DNA of 64,000 bases from Nocardioides sp. HDW12B (GTDB lineage: Bacteria > Actinomycetota > Actinomycetes > Propionibacteriales > Nocardioidaceae). This document shows positions 8,023 to 17,229 of this stretch, piece after piece. Both the position numbers and the translations under genes were made by a program. The stretch is from positions 434,001 through 498,000 of the forward strand of contig NZ_CP049867.1 of NCBI RefSeq assembly GCF_011299595.1, in the 5' to 3' direction. Below the pieces are notes generated by a model. That model worked only from the letters and a program-made list of their open reading frames with translations, was not told the origin of the DNA and did no database searches. Every line of letters begins with the position of its first letter. Positions within the stretch are counted from its first letter, which is position 1.

Positions 8023-9486
8023 TCACACCGCCCGGCACAGGGGCAGCGCGGCGGCCGAGAACGACTGCGCCTGCTGGCCCCAGAGGCGGCGGGTCTCACA
8101 CGAGGCTTGGATGGCTGCCTGCTCGATGTCAGCGACCGCACGCTCCAGCTCGTCGGAGTCTTGGGCGCTGACGGCGATGAGTCCGGTGGTGCGCAGGATG
8201 CCGTGGCCGGCGGTGAGGTCGGCTTCCTGTTGGAGGACGTCGTTGTACTCGGCGCCTTGTTGGGCGTCCTCGATCTGTCCGATGCGCTGACGTTGGGCCG
8301 CGTCGGAGATGTACTCGGTCTTCTTCTTGCGGATGTCGCGAGCGGCCTGGTCGGTCCGCATCGGCGTGAACAGCAGCGAGAAGGTGCGACGTACTCCGGA
8401 CGACAGGAGCACCGGGGCGAGGAACCCTGGGTAGACCAGCGAGCGCGGCCATTCGCTGATCCAGAGCACGCAGTGGTGGGCCGAGTCAGAGCGGACGCTG
8501 GCCCAGGTCTCGCTGACCGCGACCGGCCCGGCGGTTGCCAGGTCGCGGCCAAGATCACCGTGGCGTTCGAGGGCACCTGCGACGACCGGGTCGTAGGCCG
8601 AACGCAGGATCACGGCGAGGTCTCCAGGCTTCAACCAGCCTGAGGGGGCCAGGTCGGCAGCCCGCAGCGCCGCGGTCATGGTCGACATCTCCTGCCGCAG
8701 CACCGCGGCCGCCCCTCGGTTGCCACCACCGGCTGCGCGGATCGCTCTCCCCGCGGCCTTCATGTCGAGCGCGATCGAGACGGTGCTGGCGTGGCGCTCA
8801 CCCGCCGGGCCGGCACGGTCGATCAATTCGCCGTACGTCGTCGAGGTCCACGAGCCGTCCTGACGTCCGTGCTGGGACCACCACTGCGCGAGTCCCTTGC
8901 CGGAGTCAGGCAGGGTCCGCTCCAGCACCTGCATCGAAGCGATGCGACCCGACCGGCAGGCGGTGGCCAGGACTCGGCCCCAGCTGGTGACTCGGCGTTG
9001 CTGTTCGAGCGGGTCGAGCAGGATGAACGCCGGATGGGTGACCCCGACGATTGCGGTGAGCGTCGACCGGTGCGGGTCATGGACCATCACCGCACCGCTT
9101 TCGGGATCGAACCACTGACGCAACCGGGCTGCATCTCCGGGGAGCGCGAGCGTGCCGACGGGTCGTGGTTGGACGATCCGACGGCGGAACAGGAGCTGCC
9201 CACCGGTCGAGCGCCACAGCCAGCGGGTGACGACGGGAAGCCACTCCACGACCTTGCGGCCACCGACACCAACGAACGCGAGCCCGGCGCAGACCAACAG
9301 GATCGGGACGACGTACATCAGCGATGCGCCGCCGCCGACGTACAGCGCGAAGATGAGGGTGATCCCGCCGAAGCCGACGACGACGAGCTGCAATCCCGAC
9401 AGGCCGAGCAGCACGCCGCGTCGAGTGAGTCGGGAGAACTTCACGGGCGCCAGCTCGAAGTCACGCATCGTGGTGTTGGTGCTCAT
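8023..9486 (-). CDS. SCO6880-type conjugation membrane protein
   Basis: This 487-aa protein matches, from memory, the SCO6880 family of actinobacterial type IV secretion systems. Two hydrophobic segments sit at about residues 27-50 and 55-77; the rest is soluble and resembles the N-terminal, non-ATPase half of VirB4 (VirB3/VirB4-like). The LFTPMRTDQAARDIRKKKTEYISD region is typical of that fold. With the ATPase two genes downstream it would reconstitute a split VirB4. The ATG at 9486 lies 3 nt after the stop of the VirB6-like gene. Confidence 0.8.
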   Translation of the reverse strand: MSTNTTMRDFELAPVKFSRLTRRGVLLGLSGLQLVVVGFGGITLIFALYVGGGASLMYVVPILLVCAGLAFVGVGGRKVVEWLPVVTRWLWRSTGGQLLFRRRIVQPRPVGTLALPGDAARLRQWFDPESGAVMVHDPHRSTLTAIVGVTHPAFILLDPLEQQRRVTSWGRVLATACRSGRIASMQVLERTLPDSGKGLAQWWSQHGRQDGSWTSTTYGELIDRAGPAGERHASTVSIALDMKAAGRAIRAAGGGNRGAAAVLRQEMSTMTAALRAADLAPSGWLKPGDLAVILRSAYDPVVAGALERHGDLGRDLATAGPVAVSETWASVRSDSAHHCVLWISEWPRSLVYPGFLAPVLLSSGVRRTFSLLFTPMRTDQAARDIRKKKTEYISDAAQRQRIGQIEDAQQGAEYNDVLQQEADLTAGHGILRTTGLIAVSAQDSDELERAVADIEQAAIQASCETRRLWGQQAQSFSAAALPLCRAV

Positions 9487-9489
9487 CGG

Positions 9490-10797
9490 TCAGCCCTTCC
9501 TGGCTCGCGACTGGCTGGGGACGGCGTCGCCAACGTGCGGCGGCACCGGTGGCCCTGCGGACGGCGGCGCCTGGCTCGCGGCGTCGGTCTGCGCCGAGGC
9601 TGCTGCTCCCACCGAGCGCCCAGCTGCGGCACCGGCCTTGACGGTCTCCTTCGCCACGATCACGCCCCCGGCGACGGCGCCACCCGCTGCGGCTGCTCCG
9701 CCCGGCGCGCCACCACTGGTGGCCCCGCCCGACGCTCCGCCTGCTCCGCCGTTCGCGGAACCAGAGGGTGCAGGCGCCGGAGCGGGTGCGCTACCGCTCG
9801 ACGGACCGGTGCCGTTCGATGCGCCGTCGAGGACCTTGCTCGGCTCAGCGGCAGGGCGACGACTCATCGGGATCGGCAGCGGTCGGTTGAGCGCGGACTT
9901 GGCCTCTTGCTCGGCCGACATCGCGTGGTACATGTCGAAGCCCATGAAGCTGATCGCCTTGTAGGTCAGGTAGGGCGCGAACCCGGCGATGAGCATCAGC
10001 ACCACCCCGGCGATGGGGTCGCTGACGGACTGGAGATCCCCGTCGATCGGTGCGGAGACCTGGGCCGTGGCGAGCAGGAAGATCACCACCAGGACGACCT
10101 TGGAGAGGATCAGCGCGATCACGAACGACGCCCACTTGCCCACCCAGCCACGGGTGTGGTCCCAGCTCGACCCTGCGAGCGCGATCGGGGCGAAGACGAT
10201 CGCGATGAGCAGGAGCGCCTTGCGCATGAGCAGGCTGATCCACACGATCACGGCCGCGCCGATGGCGAGGCCGGCGATGAACATGGTGATGATCGCTCCC
10301 GCTCCGGGTGCTGCGATATTCAAGGTGAGCAGGCCGCCGGCGAGGAGGGCGATGCGATCACCCATCTGGTCCATGTTGGTCCCGGCAGCGTTCACGATGC
10401 CGATGCAGAGCTGGTCGGTGATCTCCAGAGCGGCGGCCAGCAGGGTGAGCGCGACGAACGAGCCGAGGATCGACTTCGCCAATCCGAGTGCCGCTCGGGT
10501 CAGCGCGGCAGGTTCGCGGCGAACCATGCCGCCGATCACCTGGAGGATGAAGAAGCCGAGCATCACGAAGACCGCGACGCCGAACAGGATGTTGTAGACC
10601 CGCGTGTACTGGCTGCTGGTGACGTCGACCATCGTGGTCGAGTCGAAGACCTTCCACACCGCCTCGAACATCCAGCCCGCTGCGTGACCCATGCCCTGGG
10701 CGAGCCAGTCGAACGGCGCCGCAACCAGGGATCCGGCTGCTTCCCCGGCCACATCGCAGACACCGGAGATGACGGGTACGTCGCATACATCGGCCAT
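9490..10797 (-). CDS. VirB6/TrbL-like polytopic conjugation protein
   Basis: The 435-aa product has six to seven hydrophobic segments between about residues 45 and 310, then a 120-residue Gly/Ala/Pro/Ser-rich cytoplasmic or surface tail. This is the layout of TrbL/VirB6 inner-membrane channel subunits. The ATG at 10797 is preceded by AGAGGA; the frame is open further upstream but that part is low-complexity arginine/serine. The conserved operon position next to the SCO6880 and DUF6112-like genes supports the call. Confidence 0.8.
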   Translation of the reverse strand: MADVCDVPVISGVCDVAGEAAGSLVAAPFDWLAQGMGHAAGWMFEAVWKVFDSTTMVDVTSSQYTRVYNILFGVAVFVMLGFFILQVIGGMVRREPAALTRAALGLAKSILGSFVALTLLAAALEITDQLCIGIVNAAGTNMDQMGDRIALLAGGLLTLNIAAPGAGAIITMFIAGLAIGAAVIVWISLLMRKALLLIAIVFAPIALAGSSWDHTRGWVGKWASFVIALILSKVVLVVIFLLATAQVSAPIDGDLQSVSDPIAGVVLMLIAGFAPYLTYKAISFMGFDMYHAMSAEQEAKSALNRPLPIPMSRRPAAEPSKVLDGASNGTGPSSGSAPAPAPAPSGSANGGAGGASGGATSGGAPGGAAAAGGAVAGGVIVAKETVKAGAAAGRSVGAAASAQTDAASQAPPSAGPPVPPHVGDAVPSQSRARKG

Positions 10798-10825
10798 CGT
10801 CGTTGTCCTCTGCCTCTCGGGTGCC

Positions 10826-11143
10826 TCAGACCGACTGGCCGACGTTCCAGAAGAAGTTGACGAGCGCGACCGAGGCGCCGGTGATGATCGCCGCACCGAC
10901 GCCGACAAGGACGCCCAGCTTCCCGCGACCGGCGAGGTGGGGGTTGGACGAGTTCGCGCCCAGCGCCCACACGATCGCGGAGATGATGAGCGCAAGCACC
11001 GCGAGGATGAGCCCCACGGTCATGGACGCTCCGACGATGCTGCGGAGCTGGCCGATACCGGGCAGGCCGTTGCCGTTAGGGCTGATGCTGATGTCCTGCG
11101 GGATCAGGGACACGATCGTCGTGAGCAGACCGGGCTTGATCAC
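10826..11143 (-). CDS. Small integral membrane protein, DUF6112-like
   Basis: A 105-aa protein with two clear membrane helices (about residues 40-62 and 78-98) joined by a short glycine-rich loop. It starts with GTG behind AGGAGG. This is the family found in actinobacterial conjugation operons as DUF6112 (from memory), comparable in size and topology to VirB2/TrbC pilin-like subunits. A paralogue lies at 11943-12233. Its role as a channel or pilin component is inferred. Confidence 0.7.
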   Translation of the reverse strand: MIKPGLLTTIVSLIPQDISISPNGNGLPGIGQLRSIVGASMTVGLILAVLALIISAIVWALGANSSNPHLAGRGKLGVLVGVGAAIITGASVALVNFFWNVGQSV

Positions 11144-11202
11144 GATTCCTCCTGAGTGAGCGGCGGGGTTGCCTCGTCACACAGGTGCGCGCCTCGTTCC
11201 AG

Positions 11203-11946
11203 TCAGTCGCCGAGACCCACGGCAGGCGCTTGCGCGGCAGAGCGGGGCGGGGCTGGGAAGTGACTCGCCTTGGGACGCAGCGGCTTGGAGCCCTCGACGA
11301 TCCGCTCTGGATCGACCGCGGTGTGGGAGAGGTCGTAACCACCCCACGGCGAGCGGCTAGGGACGTGTCGCGTGCCGAAAGGTCGCCGTTCGGTGATGAT
11401 CGGAGCCCCGGGGACCTGCATCGACCTGGGGTAGTGCTCCTCGATCCACTTCCTCGCTGCCTTCGACAGCCCGACCTTGTCCAACATTCGCAGTCGCGCC
11501 GGGACGATCGGCAGCTCGCGCCAACCCGGGAGCGCGTGGTCGTGCCACATCTCGACCACGCCGTTCTCGCGGTCGGCGATGGCGTTCCACTCGCACGGTT
11601 CGCAGATGGCCTGGTACATGAGGTCACCGACGCACATGCAGCCCTCGTGCTTCTCGGCGTGCTTCCACGGCTCGCAGCGGAGGTCGGCCGTGTAGAGCAC
11701 GAACCCGTGCCCGCCGACTTGTCTGCTCTCGGGGACGGCGATCGAGCGGCTCCACAGCCGGCTGCCGCTCTGGACCGGGTCGTGGGCGTGGAGGAACTGC
11801 CAGTGCTCGAACGCGGCGTCGAGGTCGCCGGGTGAGTAGTAGTCGGTTGTGAAGTGCAGGGGCGCGCCGCTCCATTCCGGCGTGGACTGGACACGCGCCT
11901 CGTGGAGCATCCCCTCGATGTCGAGGGCGAGTTGCTCCCCGCTCAT
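11203..11946 (-). CDS. Conjugation-operon protein with conserved Cys/Trp/His cluster, DUF6349-like
   Basis: A 247-aa soluble protein sits between two DUF6112-like membrane proteins. Its centre contains a cysteine cluster (CEPWKHAEKHEGCMCVGDL... and ICEPCEWN) that could bind a metal, followed by RENGVVEMWHDHALPGW. From memory this matches the DUF6349 proteins of actinobacterial mobile elements. The ATG at 11946 overlaps the preceding stop by 4 nt. Function unknown. Confidence 0.6.
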   Translation of the reverse strand: MSGEQLALDIEGMLHEARVQSTPEWSGAPLHFTTDYYSPGDLDAAFEHWQFLHAHDPVQSGSRLWSRSIAVPESRQVGGHGFVLYTADLRCEPWKHAEKHEGCMCVGDLMYQAICEPCEWNAIADRENGVVEMWHDHALPGWRELPIVPARLRMLDKVGLSKAARKWIEEHYPRSMQVPGAPIITERRPFGTRHVPSRSPWGGYDLSHTAVDPERIVEGSKPLRPKASHFPAPPRSAAQAPAVGLGD

Positions 11947-12233
11947 AGCTTCGCCCCCACGTCGAGCAGCCAGTTGGCCCAGGCGAGCGCGCCACCCGTG
12001 AGGACTGCGCCGCCGAGCGCGACGAACAGCCCCGACTTGCCTTTGCTCGCTGTCTGCCAACTCCCGTTCGAGGAGCCGATCGCCCAGGTCGCCGCGCAGA
12101 CGATGACCATGAGCACAGACACGATGAGGCCGTACGTCAGCAGCGCCCCGATGATCGCTCGGAGCTTGCTGGCACCGCCAACGGCTCCGAAGTCGGGACC
12201 GACAAGTGGAAGCAGAAAGGGCAGAGTCTTCAC
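11943..12233 (-). CDS. Second small integral membrane protein, DUF6112-like
   Basis: A 96-aa protein with two membrane helices and the same layout as the 105-aa protein at 10826-11143, including the late ANWLLDVG / VNFFWNVG match. It is therefore a diverged paralogue. It begins with GTG with only a weak ribosome site and is coupled by 4 nt to the DUF6349-like gene. Two versions may form a mixed membrane complex (inference). Confidence 0.65.
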   Translation of the reverse strand: MKTLPFLLPLVGPDFGAVGGASKLRAIIGALLTYGLIVSVLMVIVCAATWAIGSSNGSWQTASKGKSGLFVALGGAVLTGGALAWANWLLDVGAKL

Positions 12234-12288
12234 GTTTGGCAGGTGTTCTCTGCGGACCCACTTGCATCAGATGTAAGCGGGCAAAAGG

Positions 12289-13374
12289 CTAGTTCGCGGT
12301 GATCGTGAAGTGGAGGTGGTCGTAATGACCGCCAGTCACGGCGTTGGGGTCGTGCATGCCTCCTCCGCCGTACGGCCGCCATCCCTCGGCGCTCCGTGCA
12401 ACCGACCTGATCCGGCCTTGCCAGATCAGGTATTCGACGCCGAGGGTCTTGGCGTTCGTCTTCAGCCAGTTCGTCACCTTCCAGCCGAGATCGAGCGCGG
12501 GACCCGTCGCAGCCGTGCCGATCGAATTGCCGAACGTGCCGTCGCAGGCGCGACCGAGGGGATGCTCGGACGTCGTGCCTGGGCGCTCAGCCCAGCAGGA
12601 CCAGTGTGAGGTGGGGAAGCTCTTCTGCACCTGAGCGAGCACGCTCGCGGTGCGCTCGGTGATCTGTCCGCCCGTCGTCGGGTCATCGACGAGGTGGTTG
12701 GGGCTGTCGCCGGTGTACGCGGCGGCAGGTCCGCCGCGGTCGGTGCATCCCGCTGCGTCGGCACTCGCGCCGGCCTCGACGTTGACTGCGCCGTTTGCGG
12801 TCAGCCACGGCTCCGGGTCCACGGGCGAGGCGTGGGCGCCACCTGGGCGGACCTCGAAGTGGAGGTGCGGCCCGCTCGAGTAGCCGTCGGTGCCGACGTC
12901 CGCGATGTACTGCCCCGCACTGACCTGGTCGCCGGCCTTGACGAGGATGCCGTCGGCGTACATGTGCGCGTAGCCCGTGGCGACACGCTTCCCGCCGACC
13001 GTGTGCTCGATCAGGATGAGGTGCCCGAAGCCCGAGGCGGGGCCGGCGAACGCCACGCGGCCGTCGGCAGCGGTGAGGATGTGCGTGCCGCTCGGAGCCG
13101 CAAGGTCGACGCCGGTGTGCAGCTTGTACTCACCGGTGATCGGGTGTACCCGCATCCCGAAGCCGCTCGTTCGCACCCACGACCCCGCGGGGAGGGGGAA
13201 GGCGACGTGGGATGTCTCCGGAACCGATGGGGCGGCTGTGGTCGAGGTCGCCGTCGAGGCGGCCGGGAGGCACTGGGCCTGCGCCGCCGGGCTGAGGAGC
13301 GCGCCGAGGCCGAGCAGGGCACTGGCGGGCGCCAGGAGGACTGCGACCACTCCGGCGACAGCGACCTTGGCCAT
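12289..13374 (-). CDS. M23 (LytM) peptidoglycan endopeptidase of the conjugation system
   Basis: This is a 361-aa exported murein hydrolase. It has an N-terminal signal/anchor (residues 1-33, ending AQA), a Ser/Thr linker, and an M23 domain with zinc ligands His86 and Asp90 (HTGVD), His137 (YAHMY) and the HLHFEV motif at 170-175. A second C-terminal domain (about 215-361) ends in HYDHLHFTI and resembles the ARB-like domain often attached to M23 enzymes in mobile elements. It probably opens the cell wall for the transfer channel. It is followed closely by the DUF6112-like gene and starts 3 nt after the VirB8-like gene. Confidence 0.85.
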   Translation of the reverse strand: MAKVAVAGVVAVLLAPASALLGLGALLSPAAQAQCLPAASTATSTTAAPSVPETSHVAFPLPAGSWVRTSGFGMRVHPITGEYKLHTGVDLAAPSGTHILTAADGRVAFAGPASGFGHLILIEHTVGGKRVATGYAHMYADGILVKAGDQVSAGQYIADVGTDGYSSGPHLHFEVRPGGAHASPVDPEPWLTANGAVNVEAGASADAAGCTDRGGPAAAYTGDSPNHLVDDPTTGGQITERTASVLAQVQKSFPTSHWSCWAERPGTTSEHPLGRACDGTFGNSIGTAATGPALDLGWKVTNWLKTNAKTLGVEYLIWQGRIRSVARSAEGWRPYGGGGMHDPNAVTGGHYDHLHFTITAN

Positions 13375-13377
13375 CGT

Positions 13378-14058
13378 TCAGTCCAGGGGCTTGTCGAGCA
13401 TCGACAGACGCAGCAGATGGCACTCGGGGAACGACGGCCCACACACGATGAAGACGGTGAAGGCCACGTCGTGCTCGGATGCCACGGGCTCGCCCTCCCA
13501 GACGCCGGTGCGGTGCCGGATGCCGCGGATGGTGAGGCCGGTCGTTCCAGGCAACAACTGGTCGCCTGCCTGCGCTTCGGCTTCGGCCCAATGGCTCGGC
13601 GTAGAGACCGAGTCGATGGCGATCCACTGACGTGTCTCGTACTTGGCGAGCTCGGTCCAGGCGTCCGGCGTAGGCAGGTAGTTGTCGAGGTCAGAGACGA
13701 GACCGGGAGTGGCCTCACCAGTGGGGTCTGCCACGGCTATGAGTTGCTCGACGTGGTCGGCGCGGCTGGTGAGCATGGCGGTGTCCCACTCAAAGAGCGC
13801 CCCCGTGACCTGCCGCGCGAACGCGTCTGGGTCACCGGTCGGCCGGAGAGCAGTGAGCTCGGCGACAACCGGCGCGGTCTCGACCGGGGAACCCGGACCA
13901 GCGGCCGGCTTGTCGGCGGTCGAACTAGAGCTCGACGGGTGTAAGCGGTGGACGAGGACGGCGTAGCTGAGGAACGCGATCACCAGCAGCGCACCCGCGC
14001 CTGCGAGCACGACGAGTCGGCGGCGGCGGAGGTCATCGGGGTTCGTCGTGGAGAGCAT
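13378..14058 (-). CDS. Single-pass membrane protein, possible VirB8/TcpC-like
   Basis: The 226-aa product has a short basic cytoplasmic N-terminus, one membrane helix (about residues 18-38), a Ser-rich linker and a ~150-residue extracytoplasmic domain. This is the topology of VirB8/TcpC bridge proteins. The domain is too diverged for me to assign by motif. It lies between the ParB-like and M23 genes. The VirB8 assignment rests on topology and position. Confidence 0.5.
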   Translation of the reverse strand: MLSTTNPDDLRRRRLVVLAGAGALLVIAFLSYAVLVHRLHPSSSSSTADKPAAGPGSPVETAPVVAELTALRPTGDPDAFARQVTGALFEWDTAMLTSRADHVEQLIAVADPTGEATPGLVSDLDNYLPTPDAWTELAKYETRQWIAIDSVSTPSHWAEAEAQAGDQLLPGTTGLTIRGIRHRTGVWEGEPVASEHDVAFTVFIVCGPSFPECHLLRLSMLDKPLD

Positions 14059-14082
14059 CGGCGTGGCCTTTGAGTCGTGGGG

Positions 14083-15069
14083 TCACGACTGAGGTGCGCG
14101 GCTATTCCGCGCGAGGGTGACGGTCTCGGCGAACGTGTTGGTCTCGTCGAGGACACGCAAGAACAGCGCCCAGTCATCGGGCTTCATCTCACGGGCGATC
14201 TGCTCGGCGTCGTACTTGCGTGACCATCCGTCGAGTTCGGCCCACTTCAGCGCGAACGACCGGGTCGAACGTTTGATGTTCGCTGCGGCGGCTTCGCGCT
14301 TGGCGCGGTTCTCCTTGATTCGGCGAGCGCGATCGGCCTTGGCGTTGGCCAGGACTTCATCGGCAATCCTGTCCATCTCTGATTTGTCGTCGGGCTTCAT
14401 CAGCTCGGCGACGCGCTGAGCGGCTTTCACCCGCTGGTAGCTCGGGTCGACGGCGCCGCCGTTGCGGATGGACTCGAGTTCGTCCTCGGCGACCTTGCGC
14501 AGGTCGTCGGACAGCGCCCGGTTGGCTGCGACTCGCTCCATCTCCAGGATCTGCTCCAGACGGTTGTGTGAAGCCTTCTGGGTGACGAGCAGCGCGGCCT
14601 GCCGTGATGCCCGACCCGGTGCGGTCTCCGGCTGTCCCGAATCGGGACAGCCGTCGTGACCTGCGGTTTCGCCGTTCCCGGCCTTATACTGGGTGGCCCT
14701 CATTCGTCGCGCTGCGTCCTCTTGGAGGAGGGTCTTCATCTCATCGAAGAGGTGGGCTGCTTCGACGGCAGACAGGGGCTTGTGGGTGACGTTCTCGTCG
14801 CGCTCGGCGAGGAGTCGGGTCAACTCGTCGCTGATCCCGGACCTCACCCACACCCGAAGGATCTCCCACCCCAGCTTCTTGGCGGCCTCCAGCCGACGGA
14901 AGCCGCAGATGAGGTAGCCATCCGGTGTGATGGTGACGGGCTGGAGCAGTCCAACCCGCTTGAGCGACTCCATCAGCGGCGTCAGGTCACCGGGGTCGCA
15001 GCGATGACGTTCGCCAACGACGATCGAGTCGACCCTGCGCTCCAGCTCGATGTGTCCGCGATCAGACAT
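14083..15069 (-). CDS. ParB-like nuclease-domain DNA-binding protein
   Basis: This 328-aa protein has a ParB N-terminal domain (residues ~8-90; LMESLKRVGLLQPVTI and ICGFRRLEAAKKLGWEI carry the GxRR motif). Helix-turn-helix and coiled-coil rich regions follow, then a basic C-terminal region. No ParA neighbour is present, so it may act in regulation or replication of the element rather than classic partition. The ATG at 15069 is used because GAGGGG precedes it; a GTG at 15078 is possible. It overlaps the upstream gene by 8 nt. Confidence 0.75.
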   Translation of the reverse strand: MSDRGHIELERRVDSIVVGERHRCDPGDLTPLMESLKRVGLLQPVTITPDGYLICGFRRLEAAKKLGWEILRVWVRSGISDELTRLLAERDENVTHKPLSAVEAAHLFDEMKTLLQEDAARRMRATQYKAGNGETAGHDGCPDSGQPETAPGRASRQAALLVTQKASHNRLEQILEMERVAANRALSDDLRKVAEDELESIRNGGAVDPSYQRVKAAQRVAELMKPDDKSEMDRIADEVLANAKADRARRIKENRAKREAAAANIKRSTRSFALKWAELDGWSRKYDAEQIAREMKPDDWALFLRVLDETNTFAETVTLARNSRAPQS

Positions 15070-15907
15070 GGCTCTCACCCCTCGTCGTGATCGCGGGCGC
15101 GACTGACTCGATCGCGTCGGCCAGCTCCGTGTCCTGGAACAGGTCGTTGAGATGCTCCCCGCTCACCAGCCGCTGGAGAATCCCGTGCCCCTTGGTGGTC
15201 CCGGCGAAGTCGTGGTGCTGGTTTCCGAGCACAGCGGCCAGCACCGTCAGCCACGCCTCGTAGTCGATGTCGAGGGCCCCGGGACCCGTCCCATCGCGCC
15301 GCAGCGACATATAGGCGGCAGGACGTTCCTTGCACCGGATCAGTCGGGCGGCGATGATCTCCAGCCCGAGGCGGGCGGTGCGCTCCAGCCATCCCAGCTC
15401 GACGAAGAACCTCACCGCGATGTCGAGGGCGAAGTAGGCGTTGGTGGGATCGCCGTCGGGGTTCGCGTGCTTCGGTTCGTCGATCTCGTCCACGTTGTCG
15501 ACGAAGTGGAAGGCCGGGTGGTAGTCCGCTATCTCCGACTCGCGGTCGCTGAACCTCTCGGCATCGTGGTACTCGGTTCCAGCGCTTCGGCGGGCCTGGC
15601 CCGTCGAACAGAGCAGGCCCTCTGCCCGCGACTCGTAGATCAGGCTGAGTTCGACCGCGTGGGTGGTGACGGCCCACGGGTCCTCGGCGAGGCGGGTCGA
15701 GCGCATCCGCATCACCTCGAACGCGGCGGCGGCCGCGTCGCTGGGCTCCAGGCCGTACTTGCGCGCGAGACCGCCGTACTTCTCCATCGCGTAGGTCATC
15801 AACTCAGTAGCGCGCGGGTCGTCATGCCAGCCGTGGGGGACGGCGTAGGTAAGTTCGAAGAGGAGCATCCGCAAGCCCTCGCTCGTCTTGAACCCTGGCG
15901 CGCTCAC
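15062..15907 (-). CDS. Hypothetical element protein with sigma-region-2-like segment
   Basis: The 281-aa product is not assigned to a family. Residues ~30-100 (KYGLEPSDAAAAAFEVMR...EDPWAVTTHAVELSL) resemble region 2 of sigma-70-like factors (the DAA..F..MR....DPWAWL type pattern). The rest is acidic, then hydrophobic-helical. The start is taken as the GTG at 15907, which overlaps the preceding stop (GTGA); the open frame before it is low quality. A regulatory role is only a suggestion from the resemblance. Confidence 0.55.
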   Translation of the reverse strand: MSAPGFKTSEGLRMLLFELTYAVPHGWHDDPRATELMTYAMEKYGGLARKYGLEPSDAAAAAFEVMRMRSTRLAEDPWAVTTHAVELSLIYESRAEGLLCSTGQARRSAGTEYHDAERFSDRESEIADYHPAFHFVDNVDEIDEPKHANPDGDPTNAYFALDIAVRFFVELGWLERTARLGLEIIAARLIRCKERPAAYMSLRRDGTGPGALDIDYEAWLTVLAAVLGNQHHDFAGTTKGHGILQRLVSGEHLNDLFQDTELADAIESVAPAITTRGESHV

Positions 15908-16281
15908 AGCCCGAGTCCTTCCCGGGTCGTGACTGGGGGGATCGGCGGCTCCGGCTGTGCGATCGAGCGTCGGGTCACGCGGCGGGCGGCTTTCGACGCA
16001 GCAGCACCGGGTGTCCGTCGAGCGCGGCGGGCCAGCTCCGTCTGGAGGTCGATCCCACGCCCCACGAACTTCGAGCCCACAAGCGTCGGCATCTCGCTCG
16101 GGCGGACCCAAGCCACGCTGGGCCGTGAGCGGCCGGACTCCTGCTTGACCTCGGCCACCGCCGGGACCGAGGGGTCGCGGTGCACCGCGAGTGCGTCAAC
16201 CGACTTCTCGTCCTGGGGCGTTGGCTCGGGCTCCGGGATGGCGCGGTCGAGGCGGCGCTCGTATGGCTCGGGCGTGTTCAC
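15904..16281 (-). CDS. Hypothetical small protein of the element
   Basis: A 125-aa hydrophilic protein rich in Arg, Pro, Glu and Ser, with no membrane segment or known motif. It starts with GTG overlapping the stop of the primase gene (GTGA) and is in turn overlapped by the next gene. Its central VAWVRPSEMPTLVGSKFVGRG is the only folded-looking stretch. Function unknown. Confidence 0.55.
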   Translation of the reverse strand: MNTPEPYERRLDRAIPEPEPTPQDEKSVDALAVHRDPSVPAVAEVKQESGRSRPSVAWVRPSEMPTLVGSKFVGRGIDLQTELARRARRTPGAAASKAARRVTRRSIAQPEPPIPPVTTREGLGL

Positions 16282-17195
16282 AGTCCCACCGCCTCAACCG
16301 CGTTCGTAGGGCGCGGCGGTGAGGCCGACCCCAGTCTCGAAGCGATCCGGTACGCGGACCGGATAGTCGCCATCGCCTCACGCTCGGGCAGCCCCGCGGC
16401 GTACGCCGCCTCACCGAGCAGCGAGGTGGTGGTGCTCAGGTCGTGTCCTTCCTCTGCCATCCGGCACGCCGCCCAGAACAGGCCGCCGTTGCGCCCACCC
16501 TCCGGCCGCGATGCCACCCAGCCGGCGAGCTTGTCGGGCCGGGAGCCGATGGCTGGCAGATCCGTGGGCGGACGCATCGGGCGGGGCGGGTCGAGGAGGG
16601 CGCGCAGACCGCTCGCGTCGACCGGCCCGGGCTGGTGGTGTTCGGCGACCGCGATCTGTCGGTAGCTCCTCGTGGCGCCGTCATCGCAGGTGACGCGGGA
16701 CGGCGGAGCAACGATGTAGCCGCCGTCACCGCGGAAGTCGATGTGCTTGCCCGGGATCTGCCAGGAGCGCTGTTCCCGCTCGTCGGTTCGCAGGAAGTAC
16801 GCGTGCATGCCACCGGAAGGGGTGCGGACCAGCCACGCCCAGCCCTCGGCGAAGCCGGCCCGGTGTGCCTGCTCGAAGGCGGCGTACCCGGAGCCGGAGT
16901 CGTGGACGTCTACGTCGACCACGTCGACTCCGCCGGCCGTCCCCGTGGGGATGCCGACGTTGGCCTCGGGCCACCGCCGCCACCAGGAGTGGACGACGTC
17001 GCTATCGGCGGTGGCGTCTTGGAAACCGCGGGCCGTCAGCGGACGCTTGCCGCCGGGGACGCAGGGGAACACCGGGATGCTCTGGAAGGCCAGGTGCTCG
17101 GCCGCCGTCGCGCTATCCGGTGCGTTGGCTAGGTCGTGGAGGAGCTGCGGACTCCACCGGCCCGTCGTAACTCGCTGCTGGTGCAATTGGTTCAT
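16278..17195 (-). CDS. Bifunctional DNA primase/polymerase (Prim-Pol)
   Basis: This 305-aa protein is an archaeo-eukaryotic-type primase-polymerase. It shows VDVVDVDVHDSG with the catalytic acidic pair (Asp94, Asp96), SGGMHAYF (His131) and IDFRGDGGYIVAPPS at about 152-166. It lacks a helicase domain. Such proteins prime replication of plasmids and ICEs. It is the first gene after a 181-bp gap that holds four GAGGGGCG boxes, so a promoter probably lies there. Confidence 0.85.
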   Translation of the reverse strand: MNQLHQQRVTTGRWSPQLLHDLANAPDSATAAEHLAFQSIPVFPCVPGGKRPLTARGFQDATADSDVVHSWWRRWPEANVGIPTGTAGGVDVVDVDVHDSGSGYAAFEQAHRAGFAEGWAWLVRTPSGGMHAYFLRTDEREQRSWQIPGKHIDFRGDGGYIVAPPSRVTCDDGATRSYRQIAVAEHHQPGPVDASGLRALLDPPRPMRPPTDLPAIGSRPDKLAGWVASRPEGGRNGGLFWAACRMAEEGHDLSTTTSLLGEAAYAAGLPEREAMATIRSAYRIASRLGSASPPRPTNAVEAVGL

Positions 17196-17229
17196 GGGCT
17201 CGACTGTCCTCAGCCTGCGCAGGACAAAT

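Noticed and set aside
8791-10860. A 689-codon plus-strand open frame opposite the SCO6880 and VirB6-like genes
   Set aside because: It is the antisense of two well-supported genes and has repetitive Arg/Glu/His/Asp composition, a by-product of high GC.
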